The notes under the pieces are model-generated. The model was not told where the DNA came from, searched no databases, and saw only the letters and a list, made by a program, of their open reading frames with translations. Source: a virus. Taken from it: a DNA stretch of 24,147 nt. Where the stretch lies: positions 1 through 24,147 of IMG/VR virus record IMGVR_UViG_3300032288_006065, one strand, 5' to 3'. Within the stretch, counting starts at the first letter, position 1. Each line of letters begins with the position of its first letter. Both the position numbers and the translations under genes were made by a program. Below are positions 6,166-13,742 of the stretch, one piece after another.

Positions 6166-7860
6166 TTAAAGTCTTGGTTGTTCTTGTTGTGTTGGTTCTA
6201 GAGATGGTTGCTGCTGAGTCTCGTCGGACGGCGGCTGTGACGCATCTTGCTGCTCTTGGGGTTGCATTTCAGTTTGAGCCAATGGTGTTTCGGTATCGGT
6301 TTGCTGTTGAACTTTTTGCGCTTCGGCTTCGGCTTCGATCTGTTGTTTTTGTTTTTCCATTTCTTTTTCTTGATCGATCTGCATCTGCATTATTTCGATT
6401 TCTGTGTCGTTCATTCCCAATATATTCTTTTTGATCCAGTATTGAGAATAATAAACACCAACATATGCTTGCAATTGACCAAGAACATTTGCACGCTCGA
6501 GTGCAACTTCATTTTCTTTGAGTTCCGCAAAATAACTGTCTTTCAAGAAATCAAAGAATATTTTGTCTTTGATGCGATTCCACTCGCGCTCGTTTATTAT
6601 TTTCTTGAGAATAAGTTGTGTTTTGAGAAGATTGTAGAAAAGTTCCGAGAACTTGTTGCGAAGACGATTCACAAACTTAGCGAACTTGATTTCGTCGCGT
6701 GTGATTTCGGTGCTTTTGCCGATGGTGAAGCTCTTTTGTTCGCCATCCATACGCGATAACGGAACATTCAAGCTCTTGTAAAGCTTTTTGAGGAAATATT
6801 TAACGTCTTCGAGTTCGCTGAGATTCTGAGCACCTTGAAGTGTTGTGATTTCGGTGCCTTTGCCACCTTCGCGGCGCGGCAACCAATAATCTTCCAACAT
6901 GCTCATGTGGCGGCGATCGTCGCGTATTTCGCCGGTGCTAGCATCGTAAATGAGCTTGTTGCGATACTTGTTCATCAGATCGCGAACATATTGCTCGGCT
7001 TTTTGCTTGGGCAAGTTACCCACGTCGATATAAAAAATACGACGTTCGGGTGCACGACTAAGACGGTAAATCACTACCGCATCTTCCATCATTCGCAGCT
7101 GATTCAACGGTTTGATGGCTTTGTGCAAGTATCCAACCGTGCGCTTGTTTCGACTGTCGAAAAGACCCGAAGTAACATAAACAACAGCATCCGGAGAGAT
7201 TCGCAGTGCACTGCTGGCACTCGATCCAGTGTTCATGTTCATACCGGTTCTGAAACCATCTTTGCTGTAAACGTAAAATTCTTCGGCACCGGTTATGATT
7301 CTGTGACCCTGTGCGTTCAGTTCGCGCTTGTACTGTTTTACTTTTTGTATGTTTACAGGATCAACGTAACGAACTTCTGCGATACCACGTTCGGGTGTTT
7401 TATCGTCTACGATAATATGGTACACCAACTTTCCGTCGATGTACCATCTACGAAATATCTCGTAACCTTTGGTTTGAAAATTTAAAAGCGAAAGTACGTT
7501 GTTGAATTCTTTGATGATGCGGCGTTTGATGTCATCGCTGTATTCTACTGCATCCAATATTATTTTTACCGGAGCAGAATTTTCTTCGCTGACAATTGCA
7601 TCAGAAACAATATCATCGACTGCCGCTTCGCATTCGGGATGCATCGACATTTCGCGATATTTGTATATCAAATCCGCATCGTTGCGGGTTGTGTGATCGA
7701 AATCAACGTACTGACCAAAAAAGCCACCAACGGCTTCGATACTCACAGCATCGTCGTCGTTTTGCGGCAAAACAAAAGACCGCCGAATCTTCTTGTTTTC
7801 ACTCGAAGACAGCGGTTTTTTGTCGGAACCAAGTTTTAAACCAAAAAGTTTAAATTCCAT
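6166..7860 (-). CDS. 20: Portal vertex protein gp20
   Basis: A protein of 564 residues. The T4-type portal pattern is clear: 'RNDADLIYKYREMSMHPECEAAVDDIVSDAIV' (about 59-90), 'RRWYIDGKLVYHIIVD' (about 140-155), 'IRYVDP'-like 'VRYVDPVNIQKVK', 'IKPLNQLRMMEDAVVIYRLSRAPERRIFYIDVGNLPKQKAEQYV' (about 247-290), and 'DYWLPRREGGKGTEITTLQG' (about 325-345). The C-terminus is a Gln-rich low-complexity tail (about 495-564). The dodecameric portal nucleates prohead assembly and is the DNA channel on which the gp16/gp17 motor docks. It follows gp19 after 17 nt with no clear ribosome site, so its translation may depend on the gp19 message. Confidence 0.96.
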   Translation of the reverse strand: MEFKLFGLKLGSDKKPLSSSENKKIRRSFVLPQNDDDAVSIEAVGGFFGQYVDFDHTTRNDADLIYKYREMSMHPECEAAVDDIVSDAIVSEENSAPVKIILDAVEYSDDIKRRIIKEFNNVLSLLNFQTKGYEIFRRWYIDGKLVYHIIVDDKTPERGIAEVRYVDPVNIQKVKQYKRELNAQGHRIITGAEEFYVYSKDGFRTGMNMNTGSSASSALRISPDAVVYVTSGLFDSRNKRTVGYLHKAIKPLNQLRMMEDAVVIYRLSRAPERRIFYIDVGNLPKQKAEQYVRDLMNKYRNKLIYDASTGEIRDDRRHMSMLEDYWLPRREGGKGTEITTLQGAQNLSELEDVKYFLKKLYKSLNVPLSRMDGEQKSFTIGKSTEITRDEIKFAKFVNRLRNKFSELFYNLLKTQLILKKIINEREWNRIKDKIFFDFLKDSYFAELKENEVALERANVLGQLQAYVGVYYSQYWIKKNILGMNDTEIEIMQMQIDQEKEMEKQKQQIEAEAEAQKVQQQTDTETPLAQTEMQPQEQQDASQPPSDETQQQPSLEPTQQEQPRL

Positions 7861-7877
7861 AATATTGCTTTGCTAAA

Positions 7878-8417
7878 TTAGGTGCTTACTCCACCACCGA
7901 TTTGGTAGTACTGATACTGCAATTCTACGGTGAACGTTTCGATTGCATCTTTAGCACCGTAATCGAGCGCAATATCGCTGATCGCCGATGGCCAGCAGTC
8001 AACAAACTGGTAAGTTTGCACATCACGACCTTGACGATCGAGTTGTGTTACTTGCCACTGCTGTGCGTATTCGCTGAGACCCAAACGACTCACGTTTGTT
8101 TCTACGCTGTTTACACGGTTGCTCCACGCTTCGAATGCTTTGCGAAGAGGATATCCCGTGTCGTTGAGAACCGTGATGGTCCAAGATGCGAACGAGCGGT
8201 CACCAGCCAAAATCAAAGGTCTTCCCTGAAAGAAAGTTGTTACAGTTCCAACCGTTACAGCAGGAATGCTGGCTGCGCTACAAAGAAACTGAATATCGTT
8301 TGCCGGGTTTGTACCGGATATTGCGACCGACACCGCAGGAAATGTACCGTTGACACGATACAAGTTTGCGCGTGCGCCGCCACCCGTTAACTTGTTTTTA
8401 AACTCTTGAATGTTCAT
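7878..8417 (-). CDS. 19: Tail tube protein gp19
   Basis: A protein of 179 residues with the gp19 pattern: 'ARANLYRVNGTFPAV' near residue 15, 'IQFLCSAASIPAVTVGT' (about 42-58), 'FQGRPLILAGDRSFASWTITVLND' (about 62-85), 'RKAFEAWSNRVN' and a terminal 'ETFTVELQYQYYQIG'. Hexamers of this protein stack into the inner tail tube inside the gp18 sheath. It directly follows gp18, as in T4, and has its own late promoter. The AAGGAG ribosome site is 11 nt from the ATG, slightly longer than usual. Confidence 0.95.
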   Translation of the reverse strand: MNIQEFKNKLTGGGARANLYRVNGTFPAVSVAISGTNPANDIQFLCSAASIPAVTVGTVTTFFQGRPLILAGDRSFASWTITVLNDTGYPLRKAFEAWSNRVNSVETNVSRLGLSEYAQQWQVTQLDRQGRDVQTYQFVDCWPSAISDIALDYGAKDAIETFTVELQYQYYQIGGGVST

Positions 8418-8448
8418 TTGTTACAGAACTCCTTCTTGTTCCTTTAAG

Positions 8449-8456
8449 TATTTATC
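8449..8456 (-). promoter_or_regulatory. Late promoter box GATAAATA before gp19
   Basis: GATAAATAC in the gp18-gp19 gap, 31 nt upstream of the gp19 ATG, before an AAGGAG ribosome site. Confidence 0.75.
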
Positions 8457-8462
8457 GATCTT

Positions 8463-10268
8463 TTAGTTGGATCCCGGACGAGTAAGGCTTGCGACTTCTT
8501 CGAAGTTTACACCGGTTCGGGTAGCGATAAAGTTAAGTTGAATGAAGTTGATGCTGCGTGCTGGCTTGATGTAGATGTCAGCCACAAAGCGGTTGCTGTC
8601 GATAACTTCTGGGGTGTTGTTTGTTTCGTCACAAATAACCTTAAAGTCGTACACACCGCGACGTGCCTGAACATCACGAAGGAATGGTTCAACCATGCTT
8701 ACAAACATCGAGCGAGTAAACGCATCGTTGAATTCGAACAGTTGATACTTGGCAGCAATCGAAATTGCTTTCTCAAGAACTATAAACAAGCGGCGCACGT
8801 TGATGCGATCAAACGCACTCGGCTTGGTTTGCGCAGTACGATCGCCGTACAACACGGTTCCTTCGCCGGGGAACGTAACCACGGGATTGATACCCTTGGG
8901 ATAAATGTTGTCGCGATAAGCTTGTGTTGGATTCCATGCAAGTTTGATAACACCCTTGATGTTTCCACGATTGAAACCGGCAGGCGACCACCAGGGATCG
9001 TTGGTTTCATCGGTACGAACCACAAGACCAGCAATATCGCCATTCAACGGAACGTAACGGTAGATGTCGTTGTAACGGTCATACATTTGCTTGTAACCGC
9101 TATCGATGAATGCGTAGCTGTTGCTACCTATTGCAGTTTTCATATCAAATGCTTTGTTCTGTGCGTTGGTGTTGCGAGCAGCACCAGAAACACCCGAACC
9201 AGCAATTGTTTCATCGATATCAGGCGAAACAAATGCAACACAGTCTTTACGATCGCGTGCTACTTCGCACATTGCGGCTGCGCCTGCTCCGGTGAGAGGT
9301 CCACCAAGAAGAAGCGAAACGTCCACCGTGTCGGGATCGCCAAAGAATTCGTCGTATGCTGCACCAAGTTCGTTGTTGTCCACACCAGTCAGAGAGTCGG
9401 CAAGAGTGCCAGCCGTGAACGAAGCAACAAACAATCCAGCTGTAGATCCAGCCGCTGCTGCGCCTGCTGTTGCAGAAATAGATCCAAACGATGAGTTTTC
9501 GGAAGTGTAATTTCCGATACCTTGAATATGGTTCATCCAGTAAATATAAGCGGATGTATCGTTGAGTACATTCTTGTAGTAGTTGCTGCTACCGTCAGAT
9601 TTACGAGCATCGCTAGCCTTGGAAAGACCATCAAATATTTCCAAAACGCTTCCGGTAACACCCGTGTATTTACCGTTTGCATCGATTACAGCAACGTGAA
9701 TTTCATCGCCAAAGAATGCAGTGGATCCACCTTTGGCGTTTTCAACAAACAAAGATGTTCCGGGTGCGCTCACAAATTGACCGCTGAGGCTCCAGCTGTT
9801 GAAAGCTGTTGCGCTATCACACACTTCGATGCGCAAGCTGTTTCCAAAAACACCAGCGTACTTGGCTGCAAAGTATGTGTTTGTGTTTGTGCTATAGTTG
9901 GATGCGCCAACAAGATTTTCGAAACGATCGGCATTTTCAATCAAAACGCCTGTGGTTGCGCCTGCAGATCCGCTCAAACCCACCACCGAGTTTCTTGCGG
10001 CACTTCCAGCTTCCAAAAATCTTACAACTTGAACGTTGTTGCCGTATTGAAGAAAGTTGGCAACCGTAAAAAAGTGCTTGTAGTTGTTGTTGTCGGGACC
10101 GCCGTACAACTGATAAAGATCGTTTTCGCTTGAAACAACAATGCGTTGATTGGCTGGACCCCAATTGAAAAGTCCAACATACCCAGCTGGTGTGGTTGCA
10201 ACTGCAGGAATGATGGAGGTGAGGTCGCGTTCGACTACTCTAACGCCGGGGCTGATTTGAAAACCCAT
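8463..10268 (-). CDS. 18: Contractile tail sheath protein gp18
   Basis: A protein of 601 residues. The N-terminus 'ISPGVRVVERDLTSIIPAVATTPAGYVGLFNWGPANQRIVVSSENDLYQLYGGP' is the standard sheath opening. The C-terminal third has the conserved sheath core: 'NDPWWSPAGFNRGNIKGVIKLAWNPTQAYRDNIYPKGINPVVTFPGEGTVLYGDRTAQTKPSAFDRINVRRLFIVLEKAI' (about 415-495), and it closes with a 'INFIQLNFIATRTGVNF' strand. The middle is a variable surface-exposed region with Ala/Gly-rich low complexity (about 265-290). The protein drives contraction for DNA delivery. It has a strong AAAGGAG ribosome site and an exact late promoter. Confidence 0.97.
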   Translation of the reverse strand: MGFQISPGVRVVERDLTSIIPAVATTPAGYVGLFNWGPANQRIVVSSENDLYQLYGGPDNNNYKHFFTVANFLQYGNNVQVVRFLEAGSAARNSVVGLSGSAGATTGVLIENADRFENLVGASNYSTNTNTYFAAKYAGVFGNSLRIEVCDSATAFNSWSLSGQFVSAPGTSLFVENAKGGSTAFFGDEIHVAVIDANGKYTGVTGSVLEIFDGLSKASDARKSDGSSNYYKNVLNDTSAYIYWMNHIQGIGNYTSENSSFGSISATAGAAAAGSTAGLFVASFTAGTLADSLTGVDNNELGAAYDEFFGDPDTVDVSLLLGGPLTGAGAAAMCEVARDRKDCVAFVSPDIDETIAGSGVSGAARNTNAQNKAFDMKTAIGSNSYAFIDSGYKQMYDRYNDIYRYVPLNGDIAGLVVRTDETNDPWWSPAGFNRGNIKGVIKLAWNPTQAYRDNIYPKGINPVVTFPGEGTVLYGDRTAQTKPSAFDRINVRRLFIVLEKAISIAAKYQLFEFNDAFTRSMFVSMVEPFLRDVQARRGVYDFKVICDETNNTPEVIDSNRFVADIYIKPARSINFIQLNFIATRTGVNFEEVASLTRPGSN

Positions 10269-10335
10269 TATTATTCTCCTTTGGAATACTTGAATGTACC
10301 AATAACACCAATGTATTACGATAGTATTTTATGAA

Positions 10336-10343
10336 TATTTATA
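10336..10343 (-). promoter_or_regulatory. Late promoter TATAAATA before gp18
   Basis: Exact consensus just after the gp17 stop codon, 67 nt upstream of the gp18 ATG, giving the longest leader among the late promoters here. Confidence 0.78.
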
Positions 10344-10355
10344 AAATTTCTATTT

Positions 10356-11840
10356 TTAGTCTTTCCAAAGTTCCATATCATCGTTGCGGCGTTGTTTTTC
10401 GCTACGATCGTCAAAAATATTGATGTTATCGTCGTCGGAGCCGTCTCCATCGTTGAAAAAACCAAATGGCATCACTTGTTCTTCAATTTTTCTTATTTGT
10501 TCTTCGTAAATACGTTGACGAACGTCGCTGTTGGTGTAATCTTTAAAGTAAGATTGTGTGGTGAGCCATCCAAACAGCACCAAAGTGCTGATCAAGTCGT
10601 CGTTGTAGCCTTCGTTTGCTTCGTAACCGGCTCCACGAGCCACAAATGTGCTAAATTCTGAAATTGTATCAAAATCTTGAATTATGAGTTTGTCGTTTTC
10701 GATCATATCTTTAAGCAAACTGCAGCCCATTTTTTTGATTTGATAGCTCATGCGCACACCCATCTGCACTTTACCGCTACCGAAACCACCGTCAGCCTTC
10801 TGACCGCGCTTGCCACGGTTGGATACGCTCAAAATGTTACCATATTCAAGTTCTTCGTGTAATATTTCGGCTACAGCTTGTCCAAGATCGTTGATTTCAA
10901 ACAAAGCCAATGCTTCGTTGTACATATCGCCTAGTTTTTTGATGTGATGCGGTACAACTTGATACGAAATGGTATTATTTTTGAATTTTGCCACTTGACG
11001 ATACGGCATTTTGGTGCAATCGATGATGCTTATCGCATGATAATCTTGTTCTTCGCCTCGAGATGTGTCGATACACATAGCATATATGTGATTTTTCTGT
11101 GGTGGTTCATAAATATCCAATCCTTCGGGGGTGGATGTTTGCGGAACTCCAAAAACCATGTTGGCTATTTTTGATGGAGTTATGAGTGTGTTTTCGCTAC
11201 CTACAAAGTCGCATAAATATTCCGTCCTCCACTGCGCTTCGCTAGTATTGGCTATTGTTTCTTGTTTGAATTTTTCATCGCGTCCTGGTACATCATACCA
11301 ATGTGCTTCAACTGGGACATATCCATTTTTACCGTTTTGAGCATTGGTCCAAGTTTTGTAAAAATGATTGAGACCTTTGGGTGTGCTGATCAAAATAGCT
11401 TTAGTGTTCTTACCCGAGCTGATGGTTGGATATACCGAACTGAAGAATTCTTCTGCCACACCATTGGGAACGTAAGCGTATTCGTCAAGCACGATGCAAT
11501 TCGAAATTTGTACATTATTTGCAATATATGAATGTGTATTTTCCACATTGATCAAATCATAAACATCTTGTTTCTCTTTTGAAATTTCTTTATGCAGTAA
11601 AACTATTTGATTGTCGTTGTGACTTAATACAGTATCATATAATTTTAATTCTTTGGCTGTTTTCCATCCTTCGGGAGTTTTTATTTTATGATCAAAAGTA
11701 CACTTTAAAAAAGACTCATCATCAAAATATAATTCAATTATTTTTTGATCTTTGGTTATCAGCAAGCCATCACTAGAACGATAAATACCATCACCACCGA
11801 GAACTTTTAAATTTGGTATTTCGATTAATTCTTGTTGCAT
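10356..11840 (-). CDS. 17: Terminase large subunit gp17, C-terminal part preceded by a C-intein
   Basis: A protein of 494 residues made of two parts. Residues 1-114 are the C-terminal piece of a split intein: block B 'CTFDHKIKTPEGW' with the TxxH motif (T48, H51), 'AKELKLYDTV', block F 'VYDLINVENTHSYIANN' (H103), and block G ending Ser113-Asn114. Residue 115 is Cys+1 of the C-extein. From there it is gp17: Walker B 'CIVLDEYAYVP' (D119-E120), 'STPKGLNHFYKTW' motif III region, and the RNase H-like packaging nuclease with Asp258 in 'CIDTSRGEEQDYHA', plus 'GYNDDLISTLVLFGWL' near the end. The acidic C-terminal tail is Asp-rich. Its ATG follows directly on the TAA of the upstream half and is in the same frame, so translation is probably by reinitiation; a weak GGGAAG sequence is the only candidate ribosome site. 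Trans-splicing to the upstream half would give a full motor subunit. Confidence 0.9.
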   Translation of the reverse strand: MQQELIEIPNLKVLGGDGIYRSSDGLLITKDQKIIELYFDDESFLKCTFDHKIKTPEGWKTAKELKLYDTVLSHNDNQIVLLHKEISKEKQDVYDLINVENTHSYIANNVQISNCIVLDEYAYVPNGVAEEFFSSVYPTISSGKNTKAILISTPKGLNHFYKTWTNAQNGKNGYVPVEAHWYDVPGRDEKFKQETIANTSEAQWRTEYLCDFVGSENTLITPSKIANMVFGVPQTSTPEGLDIYEPPQKNHIYAMCIDTSRGEEQDYHAISIIDCTKMPYRQVAKFKNNTISYQVVPHHIKKLGDMYNEALALFEINDLGQAVAEILHEELEYGNILSVSNRGKRGQKADGGFGSGKVQMGVRMSYQIKKMGCSLLKDMIENDKLIIQDFDTISEFSTFVARGAGYEANEGYNDDLISTLVLFGWLTTQSYFKDYTNSDVRQRIYEEQIRKIEEQVMPFGFFNDGDGSDDDNINIFDDRSEKQRRNDDMELWKD

Positions 11841-12650
11841 TTATTTTCTTCCCATCACAAATCCATCTGGAGCGTCTTCAGGTTTTACACGTATTATTTG
11901 TCCTGTTGTCCTATTAATAAACCATTTTAAATTGTAGTTAAGATTCTTTTTGCCTTTGTTCCATGCAACTCTACCTTTTGCGGCATCAGACATCTTCTTG
12001 CGTGATTCTTGACTTCTTTTCATGCCCCTATGTTTTTCGGCAGTCTTCATAATCTTGATAGGATTTTTATTAATTTTATCTATCCACTCTTTTGTTTTTT
12101 TGTGACCAAGCAAAGCTTTTGATATTTTTTCTCCGTGCGATTTAGGCATCTTTTTACCGATATGACGACCTTTATTTTTAGCGGAAATTATTTTCTTTGC
12201 TTGTTCTGATATTTTTTTACCTTTGTTTGAGTTAGATATTTTTTGTTTTGTTTCTTGCGAATGGTGTGATCCAGTTCTTACTTGTCGAATAGCCTCACCG
12301 TATTGTTCTTTTAATAATTCATATTGACGAGAAGACACTTTATAATATTTTTTGGCATGTCCATTAATCATTAAATTCCACGCAAGCACCATTTTAGCTT
12401 TTGCTTTTCCTGTCAAACATTTTACCAGCAAACGATGTACAATATAATGCTCTCGTGCTGTCAGATAAACTAGATTGGATGGATCGTCGCTCCCTCCTAA
12501 TGATCTTGGAGTTATGTGGTGCAATTCAGAATATCCATCTACGATATTTCTTTTTTGTGCAAACCGAATAATATTACAATACCAATTATAGTATTTGTTT
12601 GATAATGGTTTAAACTCGATTTCATTTTTACAATCTGGATGAGTTAGCAT
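11841..12650 (-). mobile_element. HNH/NUMOD3 homing endonuclease segment, possibly also made from an internal start
   Basis: This is the endonuclease part of the fused frame, counted from the in-frame ATG at 12650 (Met200). From here it would be a complete 269-residue HNH protein of the kind found free-standing in many T4-like phages: a WY..II..A helix, an HH-N-H-H nuclease core, NUMOD3 DNA-binding repeats and a Trp/Phe-containing 'GFVMGRK' tail. The likely function is cleavage of intein-free gp17 alleles so that the element is copied in. Whether it acts as a fusion to the N-intein or as a separate protein cannot be read from sequence. Confidence 0.7.
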
Positions 12651-13247
12651 ATCATTATTTATTAATTTTGAAATTTTGCCTATTTCAATTTTTTGCTGTT
12701 GTCCTTGATATACAATATCAACAACAGCATCTCCTGTAATGCAATTGTAACTGCCACCACGAACCGCACTCGACGAAGTAGCCGCAGAAATAATTTTGGA
12801 CCCGTTTTCCAATTGAACCGAAAACTTGTTCCATTCGACCACGCCTTGTTGCAACCAACGCGGCAAGTTTTCGTAGCTGGTTTTGAAACGATCCAGCAAT
12901 TCTTTGGCTGTGGTGCCTTTGTTGGCGAGTATTGCCACTCGAACGTTTGCATTGAAGAGACAATAATGCAACAAATAGCTTGTTACGGTAATGGATTTAC
13001 CGCTCTGTCTTGGAATTTTACATATGGTAAATCTGTTGTTGTGAACTGTTTCAACAATTCTTCGTTGAAACGGATACAGTTGAAACGGAACCAAACCTTG
13101 ATCTAGATTCACGACCTTGATGTATTTTTCCATAAAATACACCGGCTCTTCGGCGCATTTCAAGTATTCCTGAAGTTGTTCGGCTGTATAATTTACTTTT
13201 ACGTTTGTATTTTTAAGTAACGGATTGCCAAGATAGTTGTCACTCAT
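11841..13247 (-). CDS. 17: Terminase large subunit gp17 N-terminal part fused to N-intein and HNH homing endonuclease
   Basis: A protein of 468 residues. Residues 1-168 are the gp17 N-extein: 'PFQLYPFQRRIV' Q-motif region, Walker A 'CKIPRQSGKS' (76-85, K84), and 'SSSAVRGGSYN' just before the junction. Cys169 opens the N-intein 'CITGDAVVDIVYQGQQQKIEIG', which ends near residue 198. Then comes an HNH endonuclease: 'NKYYNWYCNIIRFAQKRN', 'ELHHITPRSLGGSDDPSNLVYLTAREHYIVHRLL' (H243, H244, N258, H267, H271), and several NUMOD3-like repeats ('SQETKQKISNSNKGKK', 'GEKISKALLGHKK', 'SQESRKKMSDAAKGR'). The C-terminus 'FINRTTGQIIRVKPEDAPDGFVMGRK' looks like a natural HNH protein end. The ATG overlaps the gp16 stop (ATGA). 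Alone this half cannot package DNA, because it lacks Walker B and the nuclease. Confidence 0.92.
   Translation of the reverse strand: MSDNYLGNPLLKNTNVKVNYTAEQLQEYLKCAEEPVYFMEKYIKVVNLDQGLVPFQLYPFQRRIVETVHNNRFTICKIPRQSGKSITVTSYLLHYCLFNANVRVAILANKGTTAKELLDRFKTSYENLPRWLQQGVVEWNKFSVQLENGSKIISAATSSSAVRGGSYNCITGDAVVDIVYQGQQQKIEIGKISKLINNDMLTHPDCKNEIEFKPLSNKYYNWYCNIIRFAQKRNIVDGYSELHHITPRSLGGSDDPSNLVYLTAREHYIVHRLLVKCLTGKAKAKMVLAWNLMINGHAKKYYKVSSRQYELLKEQYGEAIRQVRTGSHHSQETKQKISNSNKGKKISEQAKKIISAKNKGRHIGKKMPKSHGEKISKALLGHKKTKEWIDKINKNPIKIMKTAEKHRGMKRSQESRKKMSDAAKGRVAWNKGKKNLNYNLKWFINRTTGQIIRVKPEDAPDGFVMGRK
12656..12663 (-). promoter_or_regulatory. Possible late promoter box AATAAATA before the endonuclease internal ATG
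   Basis: AATAAATA lies 5 nt before the internal ATG at 12650, inside the N-intein codons. It could drive a separate HNH message, but the region is very AT-rich and the match may be chance. Confidence 0.25.
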
Positions 13248-13735
13248 TGGTCATTCTCGATGTTTGTTGTGTTTTCCGGAAGCACCATCTTTTTTTGACG
13301 TATCATCTTCAACAAATCGCTGGTGTTTCCAACGTAAATAGAATTGTTTGTGACCGTATCGCCTTTTGTTTTGGTTTCTTCTTTGTTGATATCTTTGACT
13401 GTTTTGTGCAAATCCATCAAGCGGTTGTTTGCATCCAAAGCAGTTTTTATCAAATCCGACACAACTTCGTATGCTCTTGGGCTGTCGCCTTCGTCAGCGA
13501 CGTTTAAAATACCTTCGATTGCGATTTCGGAAGTTAGTATCAATTTTTTTAAATTTTTGCGTACGGTATTATAATCTTCGTCGCTATCGGAATTTTTGGC
13601 TGTGGTTCCGGCTACAATCGGTTGTTCCGAAGTGTCTGCGGACGCAACCAATTGTTTTGGTGTGTTTTCGGATGGATCGATATTTAAAACATCCGACAAT
13701 TTTTGAGTCGCATCGCTTGATTCATCGTTTTGCAT
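13244..13735 (-). CDS. 16: Terminase small subunit gp16
   Basis: A protein of 163 residues, against 164 in T4. Matching features in order: acidic N-terminus, 'DEDYNTVRKNLKKLI' (about 52-66; T4 'EDDYGVVRRNM'), 'ADEGDSPRAYEVVSDLIKTALDANNRLMDLHKTVKDI' (about 80-116; T4 'ADSPRHMEVFATLM...NREILKLHKDMKDI'), and a C-terminal 'NNSIYVGNTSDLLKMI' (T4 'NATVFMGSPTELMDEI'). It binds concatemer DNA and regulates gp17 ATPase and nuclease. Its stop overlaps the gp17 start by ATGA, so the two subunits are coupled in translation. Confidence 0.95.
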   Translation of the reverse strand: MQNDESSDATQKLSDVLNIDPSENTPKQLVASADTSEQPIVAGTTAKNSDSDEDYNTVRKNLKKLILTSEIAIEGILNVADEGDSPRAYEVVSDLIKTALDANNRLMDLHKTVKDINKEETKTKGDTVTNNSIYVGNTSDLLKMIRQKKMVLPENTTNIENDQ

Positions 13736-13742
13736 AAAATTC

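Larger units (their letters stand above)
11499..12743 (-). mobile_element. Split intein with nested HNH endonuclease inserted in gp17
   Basis: A 1,245-nt insert between gp17 codons ...SYN and CIVLDEY, immediately before Walker B. In order it holds: N-intein (Cys1 and 'CITGDAVVDI' block A, about 30 residues), an HNH/NUMOD3 endonuclease, TAA, ATG, and the 114-residue C-intein with blocks B, F and G. Removing it leaves 168 + 380 = 548 residues, a normal gp17 length for this phage group. Hand counts of 60-base blocks give 27% G+C (12061-12120), 27% (12181-12240), 28% (11641-11700) and 22% (11701-11760) inside the insert. Flanking gp17 gives 48% (12841-12900) and 47% (10801-10860). This supports separate ancestry. 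The split lies between blocks A and B, unlike the usual split at the endonuclease position after block B. Confidence 0.9.

Noticed and set aside
8538-9494. Plus-strand frame of 318 codons opposite gp18
   Set aside because: Antisense of a well-supported sheath gene; the product is Cys-rich without domain features. All accepted genes here are on the minus strand.
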